From NCBI GenBank assembly GCA_003150175.1, contig QAKZ01000001.1, positions 1 through 57,413 on the forward strand: DNA of 57,413 nucleotides, in the 5' to 3' direction. Each line of letters starts with the position of its first letter. Position 1 is the first letter of the stretch. Made by a program: the position numbers and the translations under genes. This DNA is from Coriobacteriia bacterium. Lineage in GTDB: Bacteria; Actinomycetota; Coriobacteriia; Coriobacteriales; Atopobiaceae. The notes below the pieces were generated by a model. It saw only the letters and a program-made list of their open reading frames with translations, searched no databases and was not told where the DNA came from. Below, piece by piece: positions 37,253 through 45,932 of the stretch.

Positions 37253-38374
37253 CTAAGCAGTCGGCTCTACCTTAAGCTCGCTGCGAACGAGATCGAACGC
37301 GGCCGCAATCGCCTTGTCCATGTCGTAGTACTTGTATCCGCCCAAACGCCCGGCGAAGATAACGTCGCCTTCCTGGGCAGCAAGCTCTGCGTACTGCTTG
37401 TACAGAGCCTCGTTGCGGGCATCGTTGATGGGATAGTACGGCTCGTCGCCCGGCTTCCAATCCGCAGGGTACTCACGGGTGATGACGGTCTTCTCCTGAG
37501 TGCCGAACTCGAAGTGCTTGTGCTCGATAATGCGGGTATACGGCACCTCTCGGGCAGTGTAGTTGACCACGGCAACGCCCTGGTGGTCCTGCTCGTCCAG
37601 GAGCTCAGACTCGAACCGGAGGCTACGGTACTCCAAGGTCCCCAGCTTGAAGTCGTAGAAAGCGTCGATCGGGCCACAGTAGATGGTCTTTGCGGCGATA
37701 TCGGGCTGCTCGGCCACCAAGTCCTTGTACTCAACGCCGCAGCGAACCTCGATGCCCCCGAGCATGTTCGCGACCATCCGCGTGTAGCCGCCAATGGGAA
37801 TGCCCTGATAGCGGTCGTTGAAGTAGTTGTTGTCATAGGTGAAACGACAAGGCAGGCGCTTGATGATGCTCGCGGGGAGCTCCTTGCAGTCGCGACCCCA
37901 CTGTTTCTCGGTGTACCCCTTGACCAGGGTCTCGAAGATATCGCGGCCAACGAGCGAGAGCGCCTGCTCCTCCAGATTTGCCGGCTTGCCGATCCCCTCT
38001 GCGGCCACTTGCTCAGCGATCTTCGCTCGGGCGTCCGCCGGCGTGACGACGCCGGGCCACATCTTTGCGAAGGTGTTCATGTTGAAGGGCATGTTGTACA
38101 TGTTGCCGTGGAAATTCGCTACCGGGGAGTTCACGTAATTGTTGAACTCGGCAAAGCGATTCACGTACTCCCAAACATCCTTCATCGAGGTGTGGAAGAT
38201 GTGGGCCCCGTACTTGTGAACGTTGATCCCCTCGACATCCTCTGTATAGACGTTGCCGGCGATGTGGTTGCGTCGATCGATGACGAGCACCGACTTGCCG
38301 GCCTTCTTCGCGGCATTGGCGAACACGGCGCCGGAAAGGCCTGCGCCAACGACCAGATAGTCAAACATCTTCAT
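37253..38374 (-). CDS. glf: UDP-galactopyranose mutase
   Basis: Flavoenzyme of 373 residues that interconverts UDP-galactopyranose and UDP-galactofuranose in the cytoplasm, supplying galactofuranose for surface glycans. The FAD-binding N-terminus is DYLVVGAGLSGAVFANAAKK with RRNHIAGN. Family motifs HIFHTS, KMWPGVVTPADARAKI, LVKGYTEKQWGRD, RYDNNYFNDRYQGIPIGGY-like (FTYDNNYFNDRYQGIP) and GRLGGYKYYDMD are all present, and the length is normal. TAAAGGAGTGAACT precedes the ATG. The partner transferase is probably the GlfT2-like protein at 53648-55528. It lies downstream of the CotH-ricin gene, 66 bases after its stop, and may be co-transcribed. Confidence 0.96.
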   Translation of the reverse strand: MKMFDYLVVGAGLSGAVFANAAKKAGKSVLVIDRRNHIAGNVYTEDVEGINVHKYGAHIFHTSMKDVWEYVNRFAEFNNYVNSPVANFHGNMYNMPFNMNTFAKMWPGVVTPADARAKIAEQVAAEGIGKPANLEEQALSLVGRDIFETLVKGYTEKQWGRDCKELPASIIKRLPCRFTYDNNYFNDRYQGIPIGGYTRMVANMLGGIEVRCGVEYKDLVAEQPDIAAKTIYCGPIDAFYDFKLGTLEYRSLRFESELLDEQDHQGVAVVNYTAREVPYTRIIEHKHFEFGTQEKTVITREYPADWKPGDEPYYPINDARNEALYKQYAELAAQEGDVIFAGRLGGYKYYDMDKAIAAAFDLVRSELKVEPTA

Positions 38375-38440
38375 AGTTCACTCCTTTAATTCCCCATCGC
38401 TACCTTGATACATTAAAACAGACGGGCACGAGCGGGGAAA

Positions 38441-41400
38441 CTAGTTCCGCTCAATCCAGTCAAGCCGAGCGTTGAGCCAGCTGCGCAAAGTCGAAGCGCC
38501 CTCCCCCGATGCACCCCACACAATGCTATTCATAGCCTTGGACCGCGAGAGTCCAGTTGCCAACAAATCGAAGGTGCCGCCGTTGAGCAATTGCCTGGCG
38601 ATATTGATCGAACTGCTCTTTTGCGCAGCAACAGCAGCCTGAATCTGCGGGTTCCTCATCAGATCAAGCCCAATGCCCGCCGAGCGTGTCCACCATCCCT
38701 CGGATTTCTTCACGCCCTCAGCCCCGGCGAATACCTTTGGGTTCCCCGAGGATAAATCGAAGTCCCAAGCAGGCCCAAAGACCAGCTTCGAAGACTGGCC
38801 CTTATCCTTATAAATATAATTTGACGAGAATATCAGTCCGTCGCCGTTCTTCATGATCTCATTCGCCCAATAGAGACGCGCGAGCGAATCAAGGTCCAGC
38901 AGCTCATCAGTCCTCATACCCGCCCGTCGGCTACCTCGCCACGAGGGAACGATCCCGCCGTTGCGACACGCGTCGAACAGATCCTGGAAAAGGCAACTCA
39001 CGTACTCGGCCTCTTCACGCGACCAGACCTCCGGAGACTTGCACACGAAGTGCTGCACGTAGCCGTCGACGACCTCAACTCCGAAATAAGCGCTTTCCGC
39101 CGTGTAACGCGACTCCAGATTCTCGTGCTCGATCAAATAACCGCCCGAGATATCGGAAGGGTTCTTCACACCATTTGCGTACCGGATATCCTGACCATAC
39201 GCGTTCTTGCCCGTTACGATCTGCTTGGCAGAAATATCGGGGTTGAGGGCATCGTTTTCTTTCTCGAGCTCGGAAATGTCAACGCGCCCCTTGTTTATCT
39301 GCACCTTCTCGCAAAGAAGGTACGAGCCGCGATACTCACCGTCATAGTAGAGGTCGACGAAACCATAGTCGACCGCAGAGCGCACACCCAGTCTCTGGGC
39401 AAGTTCATATGCGGTTGCGTTCCTGAGCGAGGTACCGTCTAGATAATCGGTAATAAGTGTCCAGGTCTTGTTTTTGTTGTCCTTGTTTCCTGTTTGAAGA
39501 AGGTCGCATTTCTTGTCGAGCTTAATCTGATACGACTTCTTTGCAGACTGGACCCATGTACTGTTGCCACGGCCTTTGATTTGGGTGAGCTTACCGTCAT
39601 ACACGACCTTGCCATCAACGCCCACGTAACTCAGCGTTCCGGTCGCAGAGATTTTGTGGTCAGGATCCGACTCAACCCATGAACGCCCGTGACCAGAGGG
39701 GTCGTCGCTCTTTAGGAAAACCGAGTCACTCGAAGACCTCAAAACAAAGACGCGAGAGATTTCTTTACCGCTAGCGTCATACAACACAAAGCTGACGCGA
39801 TTATTCCCAGCGAACGACTCCCCGAGGCAATCCGTCAAGGTCGCATTAGAGCCACCCGAAACATTCAGTTTATTCGGCCCCACATACACATCCTCGCCGA
39901 ATGAGAGCTTGGCAGTATCACCGGTAGCCGAGGCAGGCAACGCAAAGAACCGATCGCCATTGCGCAGGTTCACCGGCAAGATGCTGTTCCCCTCGAACTC
40001 GGCCGTCATGGAACAACTGGCTTTCTTTACTGGCGAGAAGTACCAGCGCTGGGCAGCCGTGCCGTTGTCGGCGTAGAGCTGCATCGCCGTCTGCGAAACC
40101 GTAGACGCCGCGGGGATGTCAACCGCGAGCCCCTCGCGCAACGCCGAGAGGAGCTTGAACCCGTCGCCCGACCGAACGACGATCCACTTCTGAGCGTAAG
40201 TTCCGTTGCCCTGATAGAGCTGCAAGACGGCGCCGTTGGAGGCGTTACCAGCGCTCACGTCCAGCACCTTGCCAGAGTTGACGTTCTGTAGGGTCACGTA
40301 CCCCCTCGCATCGTGGACGACAGTCCACTGCTGGGCCGCGGTCTCGTTGGCCGCGTACGTCTGAACGGCGGTACAGTTCCCGGTGCCCGCAGCTCGCGCA
40401 TCAAGAACGAGGCTGGGGAGAAGGTCAGACCTCACGGCATAGGTACCGTCGGCAATAAGTGCCCTATTGTCCTCAGCAAGCTCGTCGAGCCTCATGCGCA
40501 TGGTCGTTGTCCCAGCGGGCCTCCACCCCTGGGCTGCAGAGCCGTTGTCTTCATAGAGCCAAAGCTCAGCACAGTCAGCCTTAGAGCCCCATTTAACGTC
40601 GACGGCGAGCGAAGTATCGAGTGCGGAGAGAAGCTTAAAGGAGCCATCGCCGCGCGACACGGCAATCCACTTCTGGGCCCAGGTGCCATTCGATTCGTAG
40701 AGCTGAATTGCCGCCTGGGCTCTCGCCACCCCGTTGCGAACATCGAGCACTTTACCGGAGGCGGCATGCACAATAGTCACGTAACCGTTGCTGTCATGAC
40801 GAACAGCCCAGACCTGGGCGTCGGTGCCGTTCCCACGATACGTCTGCACTGGAGTCCCGTTGTCCGTTAGCCCGCTGCGGGCATCTGCTACCTTGCCAGC
40901 AGCAAGGACGGAGCCGAGGGTATACGTCCCATCGGCGATGGAGGTTTCATTGTCCTTAGCCAAGGCATCAGCACGCTGCCGGCGAGTTGTCGCAGCTTTG
41001 AGCGACCAACGCTGCGCATCCGAGCCATTGTCCGACCATAGCTGAAGCGGAGTTCCATTATCTGTAGAGCCCCAGCGCAAATCGAGTACCAGAGAGCGAT
41101 CAAGCGCAGACGCGATTTTGAAGAACGCGCCGTCCGCGGTCAAGATCCATTTTTGCGCTTGAGTCCCATTGTCGTTCCAGAGCTGGACCTTAGCTCCCGA
41201 GAAAGCCTTCGCGGACTCGACGTCAAGGACCTTACCGGAAGCAGCGTGGTAGATAGTCGTGAGGCCGTCATCGGCCGTCTTCAAGGACCATGCTTGGGCA
41301 TCGGTTCCGTTGCTCGACCATGTCTGCGGTCGAGTCCCGGCTGATGTCGACCCGCCCGGAAGGTCAATGACCTTATCAGGCGCCTTTTTCGAGCCAATGG

Positions 41401-41704
41401 CATACGTTGTTAGCTTATCCGTATCCACTGCCGGGTATTCTGAAGCTCCAGTGCTGGCCCCATCGGACTCTAGATTGCTTGAATCCACCTGGGGAGAAGC
41501 CACAGCGGCCTCAGGACCGCCTAGGCCCCCCTCATCGCTTGGAACAGCACCCACCTCTGACACGGACAGCCGCTCAGTTGAAACAACTGCGTCAACGAGC
41601 GGGGAATTGTCGTCGGCAAGCACCGGCACAGGCGCCATCCCTAAGCCGATCACAAGAGCCGCCGCAGCAGCAGAGCCAACGATGACTTTATGCCTCGCAC
41701 CCAT
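38441..41704 (-). CDS. Secreted CotH-kinase protein with three ricin-type beta-trefoils
   Basis: 1087-residue extracellular protein. The signal peptide is ARHKVIVGSAAAAALVIGLG... cut after VPVLA. Nine QxW motifs (QAW, QKW, QRW, QVW, QKW, QGW, QQW, QKW, QRW) between about residues 120 and 590 make three complete ricin-B lectin domains. A beta-rich domain follows to about 680. The C-terminal 400 residues are a CotH domain: GRGNSTWVQSAKKSYQIKL, TLITDYLDGTSLRNATA, GFVDLYYDGEYRGSYLL and the metal motif FGPAWDFDLSSGNP. CotH proteins are atypical protein kinases in spore coats and pathogens; here the target is unknown, perhaps a surface or host glycoprotein. There is no wall-sorting motif, so lectin binding may retain it. 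The ATG at 41704 has GGGAGG upstream. Two broken relatives lie at 41840 and 45690. Confidence 0.93.
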   Translation of the reverse strand: MGARHKVIVGSAAAAALVIGLGMAPVPVLADDNSPLVDAVVSTERLSVSEVGAVPSDEGGLGGPEAAVASPQVDSSNLESDGASTGASEYPAVDTDKLTTYAIGSKKAPDKVIDLPGGSTSAGTRPQTWSSNGTDAQAWSLKTADDGLTTIYHAASGKVLDVESAKAFSGAKVQLWNDNGTQAQKWILTADGAFFKIASALDRSLVLDLRWGSTDNGTPLQLWSDNGSDAQRWSLKAATTRRQRADALAKDNETSIADGTYTLGSVLAAGKVADARSGLTDNGTPVQTYRGNGTDAQVWAVRHDSNGYVTIVHAASGKVLDVRNGVARAQAAIQLYESNGTWAQKWIAVSRGDGSFKLLSALDTSLAVDVKWGSKADCAELWLYEDNGSAAQGWRPAGTTTMRMRLDELAEDNRALIADGTYAVRSDLLPSLVLDARAAGTGNCTAVQTYAANETAAQQWTVVHDARGYVTLQNVNSGKVLDVSAGNASNGAVLQLYQGNGTYAQKWIVVRSGDGFKLLSALREGLAVDIPAASTVSQTAMQLYADNGTAAQRWYFSPVKKASCSMTAEFEGNSILPVNLRNGDRFFALPASATGDTAKLSFGEDVYVGPNKLNVSGGSNATLTDCLGESFAGNNRVSFVLYDASGKEISRVFVLRSSSDSVFLKSDDPSGHGRSWVESDPDHKISATGTLSYVGVDGKVVYDGKLTQIKGRGNSTWVQSAKKSYQIKLDKKCDLLQTGNKDNKNKTWTLITDYLDGTSLRNATAYELAQRLGVRSAVDYGFVDLYYDGEYRGSYLLCEKVQINKGRVDISELEKENDALNPDISAKQIVTGKNAYGQDIRYANGVKNPSDISGGYLIEHENLESRYTAESAYFGVEVVDGYVQHFVCKSPEVWSREEAEYVSCLFQDLFDACRNGGIVPSWRGSRRAGMRTDELLDLDSLARLYWANEIMKNGDGLIFSSNYIYKDKGQSSKLVFGPAWDFDLSSGNPKVFAGAEGVKKSEGWWTRSAGIGLDLMRNPQIQAAVAAQKSSSINIARQLLNGGTFDLLATGLSRSKAMNSIVWGASGEGASTLRSWLNARLDWIERN

Positions 41705-41728
41705 CAAAGCCTCCCGAAACAGAACGGC

Positions 41729-41756
41729 CCGGCGAGGCAAAGATTCGCCTCGCCGG
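41729..41756 (-). terminator. Hairpin before the CotH-ricin gene
   Basis: CCGGCGAGGC pairs perfectly with GCCTCGCCGG around eight bases, 25 bases upstream of the ATG at 41704. It may terminate transcription from the CotH relic upstream or act as a leader hairpin. A degenerate form (around 45852-45885) sits in the same place before the collapsed copy. Confidence 0.6.
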
Positions 41757-41839
41757 ACCTCAGCCCAACGTTAATCCGGCGTCACAGACAAGTCTAGTCA
41801 AAAATAGCACCAGCTATTGCGCGCGATACTTTCAAGTTC

Positions 41840-42226
41840 CTAGTTGCGCTCAATCCAGTCAAGACGAGCGTTCAGCCAGGATCGGACATCTGTATACGAC
41901 TCACTCTGACGGCCCCAAATAAAGGAATCTATCCTCAACGAATCGGAGATCGACTTCATATCCGCGTCCAGCTCACCGTCGTTCAAATAGGAACGAAGGG
42001 CCTGGATAACCTCGTTCTTTGACTTGTTGATGGCGCTAGAGACGTACGGATCGCTCATGAACGAGGTACCGAGCCCGTTGCTTCGCGCATACCATCTCTC
42101 ATATCCGACAACAGGGTTATCCCAAATATTATTTGAGCTATTACCAGCCGAAAGATCAAAATCCCAAGCCGGGCCAAATTCAATTTTCCCGTTGTTTGAG
42201 TCGCTGTTGACTGGGCCGTGCTGGAA
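41840..42226 (-). pseudogene. C-terminal fragment of a CotH-kinase protein
   Basis: Only the last 130 or so residues of a CotH domain remain. Recognisable sequence begins near NSDSNNGKIEFG, runs through the metal motif FGPAWDFDLSAGNSSNNIWD and ends with SWLNARLDWIERN, identical to the last 13 residues of the neighbouring CotH-ricin protein. Upstream of 42226 the frame stays open for about 40 codons but no longer resembles the family. There is no signal peptide, lectin or N-terminal half of the kinase. The ATG at 42058 could give a 72-residue product but has no good ribosome binding site. It is best seen as the relic of a second copy. Confidence 0.8.
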
Positions 42227-42360
42227 AGGACCGCCGGGAAGATGGTCGAATCCAACCTTGAGATTGCCGACAGAGTGGAGTCGGCCTAGGAAAGCAATAG
42301 ATTCCGAATCCTGAACACAGGGGCTAAAGAGTCCATTACACCAACTTTCGCGACACTACC

Positions 42361-42402
42361 CCACCCTCGCCTAACATGTACCCATATACGGGGGCATATT
42401 CA
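42361..42402. repeat. 42-bp repeat, copy 2 (copy 1 at 37131)
   Basis: Direct copy of 37131-37172 with five mismatches. It again sits just downstream, on the minus strand, of a hairpin terminator and ahead of the CotH relic. The two copies bracket the segment with glf, the CotH-ricin gene and the relic. Confidence 0.65.
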
Positions 42403-42432
42403 ATGGAGATCTAAAACTTCGAGAAACCAAAC

Positions 42433-42464
42433 GCCGGATAAGGCGAAAGCTCGCCTTATCCGGC
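42433..42464 (-). terminator. Terminator of the GT-C/GtrA/GtrB operon
   Basis: A perfect 14-bp stem, GCCGGATAAGGCGA with TCGCCTTATCCGGC and a four-base loop, about 30 bases after the stop of the 554-residue membrane protein. The minus-strand tail is GTTTGGTTTC, only moderately T-rich. Confidence 0.75.
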
Positions 42465-42493
42465 CCGTAAAATCCACCTATGCAACAAGTGAC

Positions 42494-44158
42494 TTAATTC
42501 GACAGAAGATAGTACCCGCCAAAATAGAAGTCGAATAGATACTGCGGGTCACCGCAACCCGTTTCGGACTTGAGCGTTTCAAGCGTCTGGCCCACGTCAA
42601 GGCCATCGGTCCAGTCGGACACGGTTGGGATAAACACAATGCACTTGCCGGATTCATCAAGGGCCGACTGCACGGCATCCCCATCAAGCACATTCTGCGC
42701 GGGCGCCGCATACACGGAATCGAAGGTTCGGATCAGCGTGTAGTTGCTCGTAAGGACTGTCGTCGGAGAATTCGCAAGCAAAACTACCAGCGGGACATCC
42801 TTATACTCTTTTGCCGCGTCAATCTTTGCCGCCGAGTCGGTAAAGGTAAAGGACTCGTCGCCCTTCAGCGCCGTATACCCGCCAGAAACCAAGCCAAACA
42901 CAACCCCGATGGCCAGCGTGACCGGTACGAGCTGAGGCAAGGAGCGCGAGCCCGAATCTATCGCAGCGCCGAAGCAAATAAAGACAACAGGCACGACGAA
43001 GTAGATGTAGCGAACGTACACGTAGTTCCCACCGACCTTGGAAACCGTGAAGAACGTGAGCACGAAAGCGGCGAACAACCAGGCAGCCGCGAGCTTGTTC
43101 TTAGCGCTAGCGGCTGAATCTGCGTCAGAACTGCCTCCGCGCTTTTTTCCCGCAACGGCAGCTACCAAGGAAACCAGAACGAGCGCAAAGGCGACGACGG
43201 CCGCAGCCTTCCAAACGTGGGGAGCATAGGAAATGCCGTGCAACGTCTCCTTAAAGAGCGAGACTATCTGGTGCTTCCACAGCCCGAGGTCAAACATAGA
43301 CTGTGAAACCTCGTTGCCGACATTGTTTGTGGAGGACCCGGTGGCCTGCGCGATCGCAAAGGGGAAGACGAGCAGCATCCCGACGACCGCGACAATGTGC
43401 AACACGCCGTAAATAAGGGCATCCCTCACGCGTTTGTGAGAAAGAAGCCATATTCCGTAAATCAACGCCATCCAGAACACAAAAAAGAGGAAGTAGTACT
43501 GCGTCATTGCGCCCACAAACACGGTCGCGCAACACGGCAGCACGGTTGACGGTTTCACTCCCCTCTCCACGATAAGAAGGCTCTGATAGACGTAGAGCAT
43601 GCACAGGGCGGCAAGAAGGGCATACATCCTGATGAACTCGACATTGCCCACACAAAGCGCCGAAAATCCGTACAGCAAGGAAGGGACCAGCGTCAGCAGA
43701 TCATTGCGAATCAGCTTTTTGGATATCAGATACATGAGAACCTGACATGCAATGAACAGGACGATGTTCAGCCCTATGCCAGTCCACTTGGAGAACAAGC
43801 CAGGAAACAGCGAGCAGACCGCATGCAGGGCCCAGTAATACATCGGAGGGTGGCAGTCCGTCGAGGTGTTGTTGTACGCGGCCGCAAAATCAAGCTGATC
43901 GCCGTCCTGGACAGTAGTGACCTTGTCGAAATCGGAGCCGGAAACCCACTGATTCTGAAGCCCAGGCACATTCGAGAACCTATCGGCCTCGGCGCTGTTC
44001 GAGATCACATAACTGTAGACCTCATCGATATGAAGATCAGCCTTGAGCGAGGCGGCGCAAATCAGGACGACAACCTGCAGGGCAACGATAATCGTGAATG
44101 CAAGGGGAACATACCTACGGAACCCGTCCGTCTTCATATGCGCGCAACAATTAGTCAT
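42494..44158 (-). CDS. GT-C type membrane glycosyltransferase
   Basis: 554-residue polytopic protein with about eleven helices and the GT-C hallmarks: an acidic pair after the first helix (ADLHIDEVYSYVIS), then CHPPMYYWALH and the C-terminal extracellular domain. This class (PMT/ArnT/Gtr-type) takes sugars from a polyprenyl-phosphate carrier and puts them on an acceptor outside the membrane. The ATG is preceded by GAAAGGTATCAGC. It is the third gene of a cassette with GtrA- and GtrB-like genes upstream on the same strand, 45 bases from gtrA. That order suggests it is the sugar-specific transferase of a gtr modification cassette. Sugar and acceptor are unknown. Confidence 0.88.
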   Translation of the reverse strand: MTNCCAHMKTDGFRRYVPLAFTIIVALQVVVLICAASLKADLHIDEVYSYVISNSAEADRFSNVPGLQNQWVSGSDFDKVTTVQDGDQLDFAAAYNNTSTDCHPPMYYWALHAVCSLFPGLFSKWTGIGLNIVLFIACQVLMYLISKKLIRNDLLTLVPSLLYGFSALCVGNVEFIRMYALLAALCMLYVYQSLLIVERGVKPSTVLPCCATVFVGAMTQYYFLFFVFWMALIYGIWLLSHKRVRDALIYGVLHIVAVVGMLLVFPFAIAQATGSSTNNVGNEVSQSMFDLGLWKHQIVSLFKETLHGISYAPHVWKAAAVVAFALVLVSLVAAVAGKKRGGSSDADSAASAKNKLAAAWLFAAFVLTFFTVSKVGGNYVYVRYIYFVVPVVFICFGAAIDSGSRSLPQLVPVTLAIGVVFGLVSGGYTALKGDESFTFTDSAAKIDAAKEYKDVPLVVLLANSPTTVLTSNYTLIRTFDSVYAAPAQNVLDGDAVQSALDESGKCIVFIPTVSDWTDGLDVGQTLETLKSETGCGDPQYLFDFYFGGYYLLSN

Positions 44159-44203
44159 GCTGATACCTTTCGACGGGCGGCAATCGCAGCAACCCGTAAT
44201 CGA

Positions 44204-44587
44204 CTACTTAAAAATAACCTTGCGGTAAAGAACGTAGTTCCACAAAACAATGCAAACCTGCGTAAACAGCTTAGCCGCAACAGACGGTGCCCTATGCGCC
44301 ACAAGCACAGAAATAACCGTGGTCGAAAACGTCGTATTGAAAGCGAACAAAAGCAAATACAGGATGACGCTGCGTGTGGGGCTGCCGCTTTGTCCGAACG
44401 CCCAAGAGCGGTTGAGCAGGAAATTGTATGCCGTTGCGACAACTACCGCACAGACATTGGAAACCGCAATCTGCCAGCCGCATACCACATACAGAACCTG
44501 AAACAAAACAAGCTCAAGCAGAGCGGAAGACCCACCTACAAACAGGTATTTGGCTATTCGGACAACGTCCTCTTTGGTTAATTTCAC
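44204..44587 (-). CDS. GtrA-like flippase candidate
   Basis: 127-residue membrane protein with four helices and typical GtrA features: EDVVRIAKYLFVGGSSALLELV at the start, AYNFLLNRSWAFGQSG as the family motif, and YRKVIF at the end. GtrA proteins are thought to flip the undecaprenyl-phosphate sugar made by GtrB. The start is GTG at 44587, one base after the TAA of the gtrB-like gene, so translation is coupled. The role is inferred from the family and its neighbours. Confidence 0.9.
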   Translation of the reverse strand: MKLTKEDVVRIAKYLFVGGSSALLELVLFQVLYVVCGWQIAVSNVCAVVVATAYNFLLNRSWAFGQSGSPTRSVILYLLLFAFNTTFSTTVISVLVAHRAPSVAAKLFTQVCIVLWNYVLYRKVIFK

Positions 44588-44588
44588 G

Positions 44589-45578
44589 TTATTCCCCAGC
44601 GGAGTTCAAACTTGCATTCTTCTTTTGGTCGTCCGACTCGTATCGGCGAGCCTCGATATACAGAGGCCTGTTCTTCCCCTGGACGTACATGCGCCCCATG
44701 TACTCGCCGAAGATGCCGAGCACGAGGAGCTGGATGCCTCCCAGCAAGAGAATCAGGCACACAAGCGTCGGATAGCCTGGGATGTCCACACCGAAGCACA
44801 GCTTCTGTATAAGAACGACCACAAAGTAGACGAACGCAATCAGCGACGTCGTCGAGCCCAAATACGTCGCCCAGCGCAACGGGGAGGTCGAGAACGACAC
44901 AAGCCCCTCGATCGCGTACTTAACCAGCTTAACGAAGCTCCACTTCGACTCACCGGAATTGCGCTCGCTCGGAACGTACGGATACGCATACGTGTTGAAT
45001 CCGACCCAGGAAAAGATTCCCTTGGAGAAACGGTGGTACTCAGGAAGCGAAAGAATGGCGTCCGCAACAACTCGACGAACCACCCGAAAATCGCTCGCGT
45101 TACCGATAATAGGCGTCGCCGTCATGGAATCCATGACCTTGTAAAAGCAGCCCTTAAAGAAGGCGATGACCGGGTTCTCCCGGCGCTCCTCCTGGTACGC
45201 GGCCACGACCTCGTAATTGTCATCCCGTTCCAGGATTCGCGCCATATTGAGCAGATCTTGCGGCTGCTGCTGAAGGTCGGCGTCGATGATGGCGACGTAA
45301 TCACCATCCGCATTGTTGAGGCCCGCCCATACAGCTGATTCCTTGCCAAAGTTGCGAGAAAAGGAGATTACCCGCACATGGGGATGAGACTCTGCAATGC
45401 TCCGCAATCGGGTAAGCGTCCGGTCCTTGCTTCCGTCGTCGACGAACACGAGCTGGTAATCAAACTCGGATTCATCAAACTCCCCGGCAAACGTCGTGTA
45501 AAAGAGCTCGACATTATCCTGCTCGTTATAGCAAGGGACAATAACGCTAAGCAGTGGTTTATGTTCTTTGCCAGACAA
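44589..45578 (-). CDS. GtrB-like polyprenyl-phosphate glycosyltransferase
   Basis: 329-residue GT2 enzyme that transfers a sugar from a nucleotide donor to undecaprenyl phosphate on the inner membrane face. GT-A core: LLSVIVPCYNEQDNVE, FVDDGSKDRT, AVWAGLNNADGDYVAIIDADLQQ (DxD), SDFRVVRR and the helix RFSKGIFSWVGF. Two C-terminal membrane helices follow, as in GtrB/CsbB/YfdH proteins, then GRMYVQGKNRPLYIE. The start is TTG at 45578 with GAAGGA upstream. It is the first gene of the gtrB-gtrA-GT-C cassette. A perfect 53-bp palindrome lies 57 bases ahead of it. Confidence 0.93.
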   Translation of the reverse strand: MSGKEHKPLLSVIVPCYNEQDNVELFYTTFAGEFDESEFDYQLVFVDDGSKDRTLTRLRSIAESHPHVRVISFSRNFGKESAVWAGLNNADGDYVAIIDADLQQQPQDLLNMARILERDDNYEVVAAYQEERRENPVIAFFKGCFYKVMDSMTATPIIGNASDFRVVRRVVADAILSLPEYHRFSKGIFSWVGFNTYAYPYVPSERNSGESKWSFVKLVKYAIEGLVSFSTSPLRWATYLGSTTSLIAFVYFVVVLIQKLCFGVDIPGYPTLVCLILLLGGIQLLVLGIFGEYMGRMYVQGKNRPLYIEARRYESDDQKKNASLNSAGE

Positions 45579-45634
45579 ACAAAATCCTTCGAAAGACGCT
45601 GACGTGAGACTACTTTACCCCTCTTTGAATGGTA

Positions 45635-45687
45635 GTGTCGAGAATGTTGGCGTAAGGGTGACACCCTTACGCCAACATTCTCGACAC
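45635..45687. repeat. Perfect 53-bp palindrome
   Basis: The 26 bases 45635-45660 (starting GTGTCGAGAATGTTGG) are repeated in exact inverse at 45662-45687, with a single A at the centre. It lies between the gtrB-like start and the collapsed CotH-family copy, and its right arm ends two bases before that relic's last stop codon. Neither side has a long T-run, so it is not a standard terminator. Confidence 0.9.
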
Positions 45688-45689
45688 GA

Positions 45690-45829
45690 TCAGTTGCGCT
45701 CAATTCAATCAAGGTGAGCTTTCAGCCGCGGAGGCTCTCTTCGGCAAGCACCGGCGCAGGCACCATTCCTAGACCGATCACAAGAGCCGCAGCAGCAAAG
45801 CCAACGACGATTTTATGCCGCACGCCCGT
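45690..45829 (-). pseudogene. Collapsed CotH-family copy: signal peptide joined to last codons
   Basis: The minus strand from 45829 reads TGVRHKIVVGFAAAALVIGL and MVPAPVLAEESLRG, a close match to the signal peptide of the CotH-ricin protein (ARHKVIVGSAAAAALVIGLG). Within ten codons after the cleavage site the DNA turns into the family's last 11 codons (KAHLD-stop-IERN-stop versus NARLDWIERN). Everything between is gone. The initiator ATG has become ACG (45827-45829), although the upstream GGAGG is kept. It is a scar of a gene of about 3 kb. Confidence 0.8.
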
Positions 45830-45932
45830 CAAAGCCTCCGTTATAAATAGTCCGGCAAGGCAAACGCGTCACCTCGTCGGACTACATCAATAACTCGTTA
45901 GACTTGTTGTTTTTGATCGTAGGCATCTTGCA

